A stretch of 64,000 nt of DNA from Eisenbergiella tayi. GTDB taxonomy: Bacteria; Bacillota; Clostridia; Lachnospirales; Lachnospiraceae. A model generated the notes under the pieces. The model saw only the letters and a list, made by a program, of their open reading frames with translations, ran no database searches and was not told where the DNA came from. Below are positions 53,623 to 62,679 of this stretch, piece by piece; position 1 is the first letter of the stretch; each line of letters starts with the position of its first letter. The translations under genes were made by a program, and so were the position numbers. Location: NCBI RefSeq assembly GCF_001881565.1, contig NZ_MPDJ01000005.1, positions 709,347 to 773,346 on the forward strand, in the 5' to 3' direction.

Positions 53623-54026
53623 CAGGCTTCCTCCTTCCGCCAGGGCCGGAGTTCATCCACATCCAGCAGATAGGCCAGCACCTTCCGCCCATCCTCCAGC
53701 TGCGTTTCGTGGGCAGCACACAAATACCGGTTCTTCTTCACTCGCACCGGCTCTGTCAATTCCCACAACTGCCCTTCGGCTATATCCCGGAAACCCAGAA
53801 TTTCCGCTGCCGGGACACCAAGCTTTTCCTCTTTGCAGTTGATGAGAATACAATATTTGTTTTTGCTGTTTTTTCCGCTTTCCGCCCACAGATCTATAAA
53901 TTCAGTCTCCGGTTCTCTTTCTTCCGGCAGGGAATTTTCAATCACTTTGTCTACAAATGGGAGGGGAATAAGGAAAAAGAAATTTTCCAGGACAAAAAAA
54001 ATGCAGCGGTCCTTCTGTTCCCTCAT
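53622..54026 (-). CDS. CheW-like protein, first gene of the che operon
   Basis: A 134-residue degenerate CheW-domain protein (DRCIFFVLENFFFLIPLPFVDKVIENS, CILINCKEEKLGVPAAEILGF, KVLAYLLDVDEL). The operon promoter should lie in the upstream 150 bp. It and the next gene are distinct from the canonical CheW at the other end of the operon. Confidence 0.65.
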   Translation of the reverse strand: MREQKDRCIFFVLENFFFLIPLPFVDKVIENSLPEEREPETEFIDLWAESGKNSKNKYCILINCKEEKLGVPAAEILGFRDIAEGQLWELTEPVRVKKNRYLCAAHETQLEDGRKVLAYLLDVDELRPWRKEEA

Positions 54027-54470
54027 ATCTTCCGCCTTTTCTTTTTAATTGAATTGTATTCTAATAATACTTTATCGGAGGGAAAAACTCAAGTGCAGAT
54101 GTGAAATATGGAGTAAAAAAATAAATTTTTTTGATAATTTTTGTGTAATGTTGAAAGATTATGGGATATGTTGGAAGAAAAAGGTTATAATGCGGGGCAG
54201 GCATTATAACCTTTTGGGTTTAGATAATATGCAGTTGGATTAATAGGATGTTTGCGTTTAATGAATGTATTTTTATGGTTTCCTTTGAGGTTTTGGCGGG
54301 TATTGTTCCTAAGGATATTATTGTGTCGATGGTGTCTTTATGGAATGCTGTTGTTACTAGGCTGCCGGATTTCAGGCTTAAAAGCATGCAGGATTTGCAG
54401 ATACCATTTATATGACTCCTTCAGTCTGTTAAAACAGCCGTAATTATTTCAGGCCGGCCTGTTTCATATC
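54027..54470. other. Intergenic stretch upstream of the chemotaxis operon
   Basis: A 440-bp AT-rich stretch with no supported gene. It contains the che promoter (a TATTATT/TAGAAT-rich region near 54055-54075), the terminator at 54179-54215, and a GC-poor remainder (54250-54450) in which I see nothing specific. Confidence 0.5.
54179..54215. terminator. Bidirectional terminator
   Basis: AAAAGGTTATAATGC (54179-54193) and GCATTATAACCTTTT (54201-54215) form a perfect 15-bp stem with a 7-base loop, ending in T-runs on both strands. It probably ends the PIN gene transcript ahead of the che promoter. Confidence 0.85.
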
Positions 54471-55127
54471 TCAGTCCTTTAAGTCCAGCACCTTCCTCAC
54501 GCTTCGATAAATTTTCAAACCATCCCTTTTCCCAAATCGTTTTAATGTATTGAGATAAATAATTTTACGTTCCGGCTGCTCGCTTATGATATTCTGAACT
54601 TCCTCCGCTGTTTCTGCAAACTCAGTCTCCGCAAGGGCATTATGGATTAATGATTTCATACGGTTACGTTTCTTATATGCGGATAATTCAGCTTCAATAC
54701 TCACCCTTTTTAAACGCTGTCTGACATGATATGTCCGTTCGTTCCTTTCCTGAGCTTCATGAATACATTTCTCGATCGTGGAATCAAGAATGACTGTATG
54801 CTTCTCATCCGAACAATACCGCCAAAAGTCGGCAACTCCCTTAAATCCCTGATCCTTACTGACGATTGCGGCCTTACCTGCGTATCCGTTTCCAAAAATT
54901 CTGCCCAATTCAGATGCTATATAGAAATCAAGTGAATTCTTGCCTGCCCTGAATAATTTATATCCTCTGCATACGCAGCCGGAAGCAAATATATCCGACA
55001 TGAAGCCGGATTCCGCCTTGTCAGAGGATTCGCTGTAAAATATGGTTACCGTATCTTCCGGAAGGAGAAAGGAAGCGCCTCTCAGGCCTGCGCTTCCTGT
55101 GTTTTCAAAATCTATCATGAATTGCAT
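54471..55127 (-). CDS. PIN-like domain protein
   Basis: A 218-residue protein with PIN-like acidic motifs: IDFENTGSAGL near the start, NSLDFYIASELG near residue 64 and VSKDQGFKGV near 88. This suggests a metal-dependent ribonuclease of the kind seen in Clostridia accessory loci. The C-terminal half is basic and helical. It lies next to an HTH gene that may regulate it. A DNA- or RNA-processing role is inferred. Confidence 0.7.
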   Translation of the reverse strand: MQFMIDFENTGSAGLRGASFLLPEDTVTIFYSESSDKAESGFMSDIFASGCVCRGYKLFRAGKNSLDFYIASELGRIFGNGYAGKAAIVSKDQGFKGVADFWRYCSDEKHTVILDSTIEKCIHEAQERNERTYHVRQRLKRVSIEAELSAYKKRNRMKSLIHNALAETEFAETAEEVQNIISEQPERKIIYLNTLKRFGKRDGLKIYRSVRKVLDLKD

Positions 55128-55216
55128 ACGCCGCCCTCACTCATATTTTATATGATGGTTTTCCTATATGTATATAGTCTACTTCAGAGCCAGGCGGTTG
55201 TCATTGAATTCAAAAT

Positions 55217-55543
55217 TCAAGAGACAGCATTTTCATTCATGTAAAGAAAGTATGTCCAAATACGTTTCTGTCTGTTGTTCAAACATTTCATGACCATATA
55301 TCTGCTGTCTTCCTCTCTGTTTCCAATAAGCAGGCGGTCCACCGGTACCTGGAGCAGGGCACTCAAAGCATATAGATTATCAACGGATGGGATATTAATG
55401 CCATCAAACCAGCGGTAAATTGTCTGAATACAGGAAAGCGACAGATATTGCTGGATATCTTTTATTGTATAACCCTTGTTTTTAATTAACTGCTTTAACT
55501 GTTTACCGGTTTTCACTTTATCAATTACAGGATATTGCGGCAT
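55217..55543 (-). CDS. XRE-type HTH protein
   Basis: A 108-residue protein with a helix-turn-helix at about residues 13-65 (KQLIKNKGYTIKDIQQYLSLSCIQTIYRWFDG, VDNLYALSALLQV). The start follows AAAGGAG. It is upstream of the PIN-like gene on the same strand with a 90-bp gap and could control it. Confidence 0.78.
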   Translation of the reverse strand: MPQYPVIDKVKTGKQLKQLIKNKGYTIKDIQQYLSLSCIQTIYRWFDGINIPSVDNLYALSALLQVPVDRLLIGNREEDSRYMVMKCLNNRQKRIWTYFLYMNENAVS

Positions 55544-56067
55544 TTAAGACTCCTTTCTTTATATATATGTAATAGTTAAATGTAAAACTCCATACCCCGT
55601 ATGAAAATAGAATATTTCATTCTTAAAAAGTAACTCATTATTGGTGATAATAAAATTGAATTATCAAAATAAATTCATAACATTCATCAAAAAGAGAGTG
55701 TACCTATATGATACCATACAAACAACTTTTTATAGTATACTTTTTTACTGATTACCAAGATAAATTCGATAATTATATATATATGTACAGGAGTCACGCT
55801 GATTCTGCCTGATCCATGTAGTTCACAATGCCTCCAACTTTAATGCTGTTAATAAAATTTCAGGGGCAGATATACTCTTATGAGTCATATCCGCCCCTGT
55901 TTAGGACTCTCTATTTTCCGTCAGTCCCTTTTATCGAATCATTCACTTAATTGTCATACATCAACAGCTTTCTCAGTTAACTGTTATTCCATCATTATAT
56001 CACAGTATATTTACTTTCTTTTTTCCGCCTGGAAAACTCCATGTTCTGTAAATATTTATCACATCCT
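55544..56067. other. Intergenic stretch with one hairpin
   Basis: A 520-bp AT-rich stretch between the HTH gene and the 598-aa gene. A stem at 55861-55899 (CAGGGGC...GCCCCTG with further pairing) lies without a clear T-run and may end the pectin operon. No gene is supported. Confidence 0.5.
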
Positions 56068-57864
56068 CTACAGATAAATATCCTGATATTCCCTTCCATC
56101 CCGATACGCACGTGCATTCTGTACAAAATCTTCCAACCTGCAGGCTGCCGCCGGTGCCTCTGCCGCAAGACCATCCTGGCTGATTCTCAGTCTGCCGTCA
56201 CATACTATCGCTTCAGCCTCTGCGTGGAACTGTCCGTTATTCGGCACAATCTCAAAGCTGACTGCACAGCAGCACTCCGCCATATCCGTAAAGCAATGTG
56301 CCTTCTTCTCGCCACTGTAAAGAACCACATCAATACATTTTATATCGTGCACTTCCTTATGTCCGCCTGTTTCATTTGCATGTCCGTTCTCCTCTGTGAT
56401 TTGAAAATGTACAGGTTCCTCTCCATATCTGGCGTAAGGGAACTGTACTCTCAGCAAAGCATCTTCCATCCTCATCAGGAAGGTTCTGTCATCTGTCTGT
56501 TCCAGCTCCACCGTATCCACAGCCCCTCCGATCTCAAAACGAATCCGCACATCTGAGGCTTGAATCGTTGCATCCTTTACCATATCCAGATTGCAGTGTG
56601 TATCCCCGCCATTTGTTCCAAATCCGATCACAGATACAGTCCGCATGCCCTTCTGCGCCGTCACAATCAGACCGGAAGAATAATCGTACCCATCATGAAG
56701 ACACTTCATGCTGCAATATACCGGCTGTTCCTGCGTTCCAAAGTAGCTCAAATGGTTTCTTCTTTGATTCCAGAATGTAGATTTATAAAAGCTTCCCAAC
56801 GTATATGCTTCAGCCTGTCGGCAGACGGCAATTTCATTTTTCTCCCGTTCCTCGGAACGGACATATACCGCATCTATGTCCGCATCACTGTTTGGTGTCA
56901 CAAAATATTTCTTAAACTGATCCGGACAGACACTGTCAAAACTAAAGAAACCTAAGGGAAGCTGCGAAGCCAGTCCTTCCTTCTCTAAATCAACCAGATT
57001 GATCTGATACCCCAAGGACCTCTGAACCCGCATCAGAAGCTGATCATCCTCCAGCATTGCATAGAAACGGGCATGAGGGCCTGCCCACTGTCTGGTTTTA
57101 AAATGATAATGCTCTGCAATACAGCGCCATGCCAGATCGTTGAGATCTGCAAATAATTTCAGGCATTCTTCGTCCTTAATATAGCATACCATCGACGCAA
57201 TATCATCAATGACAACCCATGTATAGGAGGGACTGTTATATTCCTGATAGCAGCCATGCCCTATGTTGAATTCGTAAAGCTTTTTAAGACGCTCCTTTGC
57301 ATATTTCACCAGATATGCCTCTCTTAAATTTTCCCCGGCCGCCAGTGTTACGAGAGTTCCCATTATGGAAATATTAGTGTAATGCGGCCCCATATTCCTC
57401 CTGATAATTGAATTGCAGGCATGGATAATCGCTTCCCTTATCATCTGTTTCAGATCACAAGGAAGAGAATCTCCGAATTCCACATAAATTTGAATCAGAC
57501 GCTTTCCACAGAAATCAGCCCAGTTCCAATCAGGCGGAGCCATCTCATCCAGAGATTCCTCTACGAAATAAGACCAGATTCCATATGTATCATTATCCGG
57601 GTTTGTATCCTGCAGCGGCACCACCTTGTACAGAATTTGGACAGCCCGCTCCACATCGCCCTCTCTGCCGCAGTTCATCAATTCATAGGCATATCCCAGA
57701 GATGCATTGGTGGAATGTACGTACTGATTTACCAACTGACTGTGATAACCATTCTCACCACGCCATTCCCTCATCATTTTCACATCATCATCATAATCGG
57801 CATCAGCCTTTTTCATAATCCCTTCATACAGCTTCTTTTCTTTCTCATTTTTGAAATAAAGCAT
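56068..57864 (-). CDS. Unassigned 598-aa protein of the pectin locus
   Basis: A 598-residue cytoplasmic protein (no signal peptide). Its helical N-terminal two thirds, with aromatic-rich and His-containing motifs (GHGCYQEYNSPSYTW, WAGPHARFY) suggests an (alpha/alpha)6-toroid glycan-processing enzyme; the C-terminal third looks beta-rich. No known family was recognised with confidence. It lies 12 bp after the AraC gene in an operon with PL22-like and GH105 genes, so it probably acts on pectic fragments. A hydrolase or lyase activity is inference. Confidence 0.6.
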   Translation of the reverse strand: MLYFKNEKEKKLYEGIMKKADADYDDDVKMMREWRGENGYHSQLVNQYVHSTNASLGYAYELMNCGREGDVERAVQILYKVVPLQDTNPDNDTYGIWSYFVEESLDEMAPPDWNWADFCGKRLIQIYVEFGDSLPCDLKQMIREAIIHACNSIIRRNMGPHYTNISIMGTLVTLAAGENLREAYLVKYAKERLKKLYEFNIGHGCYQEYNSPSYTWVVIDDIASMVCYIKDEECLKLFADLNDLAWRCIAEHYHFKTRQWAGPHARFYAMLEDDQLLMRVQRSLGYQINLVDLEKEGLASQLPLGFFSFDSVCPDQFKKYFVTPNSDADIDAVYVRSEEREKNEIAVCRQAEAYTLGSFYKSTFWNQRRNHLSYFGTQEQPVYCSMKCLHDGYDYSSGLIVTAQKGMRTVSVIGFGTNGGDTHCNLDMVKDATIQASDVRIRFEIGGAVDTVELEQTDDRTFLMRMEDALLRVQFPYARYGEEPVHFQITEENGHANETGGHKEVHDIKCIDVVLYSGEKKAHCFTDMAECCCAVSFEIVPNNGQFHAEAEAIVCDGRLRISQDGLAAEAPAAACRLEDFVQNARAYRDGREYQDIYL

Positions 57865-57876
57865 GATTCTCCTCCA

Positions 57877-58734
57877 TCAACGCCTTCTTAACTTCCCGTA
57901 CTGCTTCGGCGTAATTCCCATAATCTTTTTAAAAGTCCTGATAAAATGGGATTCATCCGCATATCCCACCATTTCACACACTTTAATTACCGAATATCCT
58001 CTCGCAAGATATTCCCTTGACCTCATGATACGGGACAAGATAATATATTCATTTGGCGTCATTCCAATTTCTTCTTTAAACAGTCTGATCAGCTGGGCCT
58101 TACTGATAAACAGAAAATCAGCCAGATCATCCAGCAGGATCGTTTCCTCAATATGTTCTTTAATAAAAGCGAATACCGGCTGCAGGCGCCGTGATGCTTC
58201 CATCTGCCGAGTATTCTCCGTTTCTCCTTCAAAGTAACCGCTGCAGAGGATTACAATCTGAGCGAGCGCAAGTTTCCTCAGCATAATCTCCCCATATCTT
58301 TTTCCCCTGAGGAATTGTTGAAGCCGTTCAATAACACTTACCAGCTCCTGCACCTGTTCCTCCGTCAGCTGTATACACCGCGGCCTGTCTGCAGGACGAT
58401 TAATAAAACTGTGAAATACTTCTTCATCCATTCCCAGATCCGATATAAAGTCCGGAATAAATGAAACGATGTAACGTTCATACATGCCTTCAGGCGGAGC
58501 AAAGGTTCGATGCAGTTCTCTGTTGTTAGCCAGTATCAGTCCGCCCCTGTCCAGACGGTAGGACTTTTCCTCAAAGGAAAAAACACAACCGTCAGACATG
58601 GACAGAAATATCTCAAAACCATCATGAAAATGCAGATTCGGCATCTTGTGCATGCTTGCAAGACAGAGTCCATGTGTCACAAATACATTTTCTTCATACA
58701 ATTCCTGAATTGCATAATGCTCTCTTTCGTTCAT
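57877..58734 (-). CDS. AraC-family transcriptional regulator
   Basis: A 285-residue protein. The N-terminal cupin segment (LHFHDGFEIFLSMSDGC) and the C-terminal HTH pair (FLFISKAQLIRLFKEEIG, then MVGYADESHFIRTFKKIMG) are clear. It is embedded in the pectin operon between GH105 and the 598-aa gene, and probably activates the locus in response to an oligogalacturonide-like inducer. Confidence 0.9.
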   Translation of the reverse strand: MNEREHYAIQELYEENVFVTHGLCLASMHKMPNLHFHDGFEIFLSMSDGCVFSFEEKSYRLDRGGLILANNRELHRTFAPPEGMYERYIVSFIPDFISDLGMDEEVFHSFINRPADRPRCIQLTEEQVQELVSVIERLQQFLRGKRYGEIMLRKLALAQIVILCSGYFEGETENTRQMEASRRLQPVFAFIKEHIEETILLDDLADFLFISKAQLIRLFKEEIGMTPNEYIILSRIMRSREYLARGYSVIKVCEMVGYADESHFIRTFKKIMGITPKQYGKLRRR

Positions 58735-58771
58735 TTTGCTCCTTTGCCGCTGTCTGCCGGTTTTCTGACTA

Positions 58772-59785
58772 TCATGTCAATTCTGCCAGTGCAAGCGCCA
58801 TCAGCCCCTGTCCATACAGAGTCGGACACTGTTCAATCTGTTTATATTGCTCCGGAGAATCCATAACAGGTGTGCCTGTAGATACCTTCTGTACATTACC
58901 GTCTTTATCAATATAATCCATCAGGACCGCATAGGTCCTGTCAGAAATTTCCTGATACCGCCTGTCAATATAACCTGCATCCGCAGCCCTGCGGATGCCA
59001 CATGCGATTCCGGCACAGGCAGACAGCTCATCATAAGAATCCGGATCATTGATTATGGTTCCATACAGACCATTTTTGCGCTGCCATTTTCCCAAGCCCA
59101 ACACATGCCTCTCCAGCCTGGAAAGAACCTGATCCCTGCCTTCAAATTCTCCCGCCTCACGAAGGATCTCTACAGTGCTGTATATGATCCAGGCGTTTGC
59201 CCTTCCCCAGTAAACACTGCTCATATGGTTTCTCTGCGCTCCGTTCCATCCATGGTAATAGAGGTAATCTTCCTCACTCCAAAGGTATTTCTGATGTAGA
59301 ATTAGTTGTTTAACCGCAAAATCTGTATATTTTTTTTCACCTGTCATTTTACCAAAACGAGCGAGAAAGATACAGACCATAAAAAGGGTATCCGCCCACA
59401 TCTGATCTCCGAAGGCATCCACCTTCTCGGTAACAGTATGCTCCAATCCTCCATCCACCGTGATCGGTGCCTCTGTCAAAACAAATTCCGCAATATCAAA
59501 GCAGACCTTTCCATATCTTTTATCTCCTGTTTTCCGGTATAATTCCATCATCGTGAGAATTGGATCCGTTGAATTTACGGTTTTCTGAACATATGCTTCC
59601 TCCAAATGTCTCTCCGCCCAATCCAGCAGGAAATTCAGATATTCCGCCTTCCCTGTCACCTCATATGCTCTCCAAATCCCATACAGGCCTACACCCGGTA
59701 CCCAGTCAAAATGATGGATGTTCATATTCCAATCCATATCTGTTCCATAAATAATACGGTCAATCACTTTTTCCAGTTCTTTCAT
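58772..59785 (-). CDS. GH105-type unsaturated rhamnogalacturonyl hydrolase
   Basis: A 337-residue (alpha/alpha)6-barrel enzyme. The conserved D-Q-M-W-A-D segment carries the proposed catalytic Asp (FGDQMWADTLFM), and the later YHGWNGAQRNHMSSVYWGRANAW matches the family. It removes the unsaturated galacturonate from rhamnogalacturonan oligosaccharides. It is cytoplasmic and follows the PL22-like gene by 20 bp, so the two act in sequence on imported oligosaccharides. Confidence 0.88.
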   Translation of the reverse strand: MKELEKVIDRIIYGTDMDWNMNIHHFDWVPGVGLYGIWRAYEVTGKAEYLNFLLDWAERHLEEAYVQKTVNSTDPILTMMELYRKTGDKRYGKVCFDIAEFVLTEAPITVDGGLEHTVTEKVDAFGDQMWADTLFMVCIFLARFGKMTGEKKYTDFAVKQLILHQKYLWSEEDYLYYHGWNGAQRNHMSSVYWGRANAWIIYSTVEILREAGEFEGRDQVLSRLERHVLGLGKWQRKNGLYGTIINDPDSYDELSACAGIACGIRRAADAGYIDRRYQEISDRTYAVLMDYIDKDGNVQKVSTGTPVMDSPEQYKQIEQCPTLYGQGLMALALAELT

Positions 59786-59805
59786 TTACATCTGTTCTCC
59801 CGTCT

Positions 59806-60885
59806 TTATTTCAGCTTCAACTGTGCAAGATCTATGATTCCCACGCACAAGTTTCCATTTTCACTGAGTATTTCGAAGCAGATCTTACTGCCGTTTTCAT
59901 TGAACACCGGATGAGGATGACAGGGATGCGTCCAGTTTGTCCTTGCAGACACCAGAGGAGTCTCACTTCCCTTTTTCTGGTCGATCAATACTACATCACT
60001 ATAATCCCCGCCGATTTGTGTATCTGCCGCAAGCAGATTACCATCCGGTGATACCCCCACATGCCAGTAATCATAACCAGAAGCAATACACCGGCTTTCC
60101 TTCGTGTACACATCAAGATACCAAACACCCCTGGGAAGAATAGTTGTAGAAATATATTTGATAAAATACATTCCTTTTCCGTCAGGGCTCCACATCTCAT
60201 GTCCTACACACTCACCGTTGTTACCATCCTCATTCAGCCTCTGGCGCAGAATATTTTCCACATATCCCGTATCCACATCTGCCATCCAAAGCCGATTGGT
60301 AATATACTGCGTCGTTCCCTCATGGCAGAAAAAGATTTTATTGTGATCCTGAGGGCTGACCATCACATGTGTAATATCAGCAAAAGGCTTTGCAAAACCT
60401 CCTCGATAAACTTCTTTATGCTCTCCGGTTACCGTATTGAGCTGACCCACTGATGTAGTACCGTCTCCGTAGCACCAGGACACGCTGATTCTCTTTTCAT
60501 CCTCAGATACACTGATAGGGCCGGACAGCTCGTATTCACCTTCCCAAAGTACTTCCGTTTTCTTCGTCTTAATATTCGTCTTTTGCACTTTATTTTTCCA
60601 AAACTGATACAAACTCCCGCCGCGGACATAGAACTCCGGCCATCTGCCGGCACAGATTATTTCCTCCTCCCCAGTGTTCAGATCTGTTCTTACGAAATCA
60701 CAACAATGATCCGTCAGACCTCTGACACGGGCTGTAATGATTGCATCATTTCCATCCCAACAGTTCCCCGTCACATAGCAGTGTGCCGCATGACCATTCG
60801 GCTGCTCTAATATATAGTATGCGGTTCCGAATTTCTCACAGATACATCCATGAATATTCCCTGTTTCTTTCATCTCTTTTCCCAC
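59806..60885 (-). CDS. PL22-like oligogalacturonate lyase
   Basis: A 359-residue seven-bladed beta-propeller. Motifs shared with oligogalacturonate lyases include HVMVSPQDHNKIFFCHEG, TNRLWMADVDTG, GHEMWSPDGKGMYF and THPCHPHPVF, which carry the His residues that bind the metal. It cleaves short galacturonides to 5-keto-4-deoxyuronate and related sugars. It is cytoplasmic and sits at the head of the catabolic part of the operon, after the binding protein gene. Confidence 0.82.
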   Translation of the reverse strand: MGKEMKETGNIHGCICEKFGTAYYILEQPNGHAAHCYVTGNCWDGNDAIITARVRGLTDHCCDFVRTDLNTGEEEIICAGRWPEFYVRGGSLYQFWKNKVQKTNIKTKKTEVLWEGEYELSGPISVSEDEKRISVSWCYGDGTTSVGQLNTVTGEHKEVYRGGFAKPFADITHVMVSPQDHNKIFFCHEGTTQYITNRLWMADVDTGYVENILRQRLNEDGNNGECVGHEMWSPDGKGMYFIKYISTTILPRGVWYLDVYTKESRCIASGYDYWHVGVSPDGNLLAADTQIGGDYSDVVLIDQKKGSETPLVSARTNWTHPCHPHPVFNENGSKICFEILSENGNLCVGIIDLAQLKLK

Positions 60886-60905
60886 CTGCCCTTTTGTTGT
60901 GTAAA

Positions 60906-60940
60906 AGAATGCCAGCGACTGTAACAGTCACTGACATTCT
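60906..60940. terminator. Hairpin between binding-protein and PL22-like genes
   Basis: AGAATG-CCAG-GACTG pairs with CAGTC-CTG-CATTCT (60906-60940), followed on the minus strand by TTTTAC. It is a weak terminator or attenuator that could lower expression of the downstream enzymes relative to the transporter. Confidence 0.55.
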
Positions 60941-60961
60941 CCTGTTTACCAATCGAATTTA

Positions 60962-62581
60962 TTAAAAGGAATCCTTATTTGAGTCATACCATGCCTGTCT
61001 TTCCTTCAATACCTCTTCCAGTCCCAGAACCTCCTGCTCACTCTTAATCTCAGCCAGGCCATCCTCAACCGAATAGCTGGAATCAGATATCATTTTAGCT
61101 TCAATTGAGGTCAGAATTGAATTGAAATCTGCATTATATTTACTGGAAAGCTCAGTGGATGGTGTATAGGGCACATCACGGCGGAATTTATTCTTCATTG
61201 CGGTTTCCAAACCCAGGGCACGCAGTTTTGCATATTCCTGGGAAAGCTCATCCTGCGCACTTGTTACTGAGATATAGGTCTCTACATCATCAATCACTTC
61301 ATCGCGGATAATCGCATACTCGCCTGCATAAGCCACCTCTTTCTGAAACTTGTTAACATCAATCTGCTGAGGATATCCGTCTACTAAGTTATAATGAACA
61401 CCTTCTTCCCCATATACAACACTCATCCAGCCTTCCTCAAGTATCCAGTCAAGGAACTTCATAACTGCTTCCGGATTATCACAATCTTTATTCATGCAGA
61501 TCATACTCATTGCAGGCGGTTCCTGATATAAGCCAAATTTACCGTACTTACTCTCCACAGGTTCAAAAGGTACCAACTCCGCTTCAGGTACATTTGCCTT
61601 CAGCTCTCTCCATTCGGACTCCTGATTGTAATTACCAAGGTAAATTCCGATTTTTCCGGTTACCAAAAGCTGACGCTGGCGCTCATAATTGGTGTCCGTC
61701 ACATACTCCGGATCAATTACCCCGTTCTCATACCAGCTCTTCAATAATCTGAATGTATCCGCATAGCCCTCAGAACCAACCCAATCTCCTACCACGCCAT
61801 TTTCCACCATCATCGCCTCAGAGGGCTGACCAAACATGGATTTCATAATCGTCCAGTTATTGTAGTTAAATCCAATGCCGAATGTATCATCTTGGCCATT
61901 GCCGTCCGGATCATTCTTTGTGAAGGCAAGCGCCACCTCGTTAAGTTCATCTATTGTAGTCGGTGTATCCAGTCCCAGATTATCCAGCCAGTCCTGACGG
62001 ATCCACATGCCGTGATTTGCAACACCCAGAGGGGTTCTGGCGCTGGTCATGCCATACATTTTCCCATCTCCTGCTGTTATATAAGGTTTCAATTCAGGAT
62101 GCTCCTCCAGATACTGCTTATAAGTTGTACTATACTGCTCCACATACTCATCCACAGGCTGAATGACATCCTGCACTACCAGATTATCCATAAATGTTTT
62201 ACCAAACTCCCAAACCAGGTCAGGTGCTTCACCACTGGCAAACAACGCATTTATTTTGGCAACTGATTCTGTACGTGGTACGGGAACCCATTTTACCTTT
62301 ACAGGACTGTTCTCGTTAATATACTCCGTCCAGCGATTTTGTTCCATATTTCCTTCTTCAGCCGGACATTTGCCTCTCTCCAGAATTGTAATACTGATCT
62401 CCGGCTTCTCTCCATCAATAGAGCCCCCGTCCGTCTTCTGGCTTCCCATATCATCCGCACCACCCCCTGTCTCACTCTTTGCCGCGGTGTCTTCTGTTTT
62501 CTCATTTCCACAGCCGGAAAAAATGGTTCCTGCTGTAAGCACCAATGTAAGAGCCATTGCCGCTATCCTACTTTTTCTCAT
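60962..62581 (-). CDS. Extracellular solute-binding lipoprotein
   Basis: About 539 residues from ATG 62581 (GGAGGG upstream). The signal peptide carries a lipobox-like FSGC, followed by an acidic Gly/Asp-rich linker. The mature domain is a sugar-binding protein of the LplA type. In this operon it should bind pectic oligosaccharides and deliver them to the two permeases. Confidence 0.92.
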   Translation of the reverse strand: MRKSRIAAMALTLVLTAGTIFSGCGNEKTEDTAAKSETGGGADDMGSQKTDGGSIDGEKPEISITILERGKCPAEEGNMEQNRWTEYINENSPVKVKWVPVPRTESVAKINALFASGEAPDLVWEFGKTFMDNLVVQDVIQPVDEYVEQYSTTYKQYLEEHPELKPYITAGDGKMYGMTSARTPLGVANHGMWIRQDWLDNLGLDTPTTIDELNEVALAFTKNDPDGNGQDDTFGIGFNYNNWTIMKSMFGQPSEAMMVENGVVGDWVGSEGYADTFRLLKSWYENGVIDPEYVTDTNYERQRQLLVTGKIGIYLGNYNQESEWRELKANVPEAELVPFEPVESKYGKFGLYQEPPAMSMICMNKDCDNPEAVMKFLDWILEEGWMSVVYGEEGVHYNLVDGYPQQIDVNKFQKEVAYAGEYAIIRDEVIDDVETYISVTSAQDELSQEYAKLRALGLETAMKNKFRRDVPYTPSTELSSKYNADFNSILTSIEAKMISDSSYSVEDGLAEIKSEQEVLGLEEVLKERQAWYDSNKDSF

Positions 62582-62620
62582 TGTGTTGCCCTCCTTCAAT
62601 CATTGTTTATTTTAATGTAA

Positions 62621-62650
62621 CGGTTCGGGGCGGTGCACCAACCCGAACCG
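62621..62650. other. Intercistronic hairpin between permease and binding protein
   Basis: CGGTTCGGG (62621-62629) and CCCGAACCG (62642-62650) form a 9-bp GC-rich perfect stem between the permease stop and the binding-protein start. No T-run follows, so it may set relative mRNA levels rather than end transcription. Confidence 0.6.
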
Positions 62651-62679
62651 CAACGTTTTGTTAACGAATCATCCTGCAG

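Noticed and set aside
54060..54110. A sigma-28-type promoter for the chemotaxis operon (a CCGATAA segment on the minus strand)
   Set aside because: The -10-like match is partial and no TAAA-type -35 lies at the required 15-bp distance, so an ordinary promoter is at least as likely.
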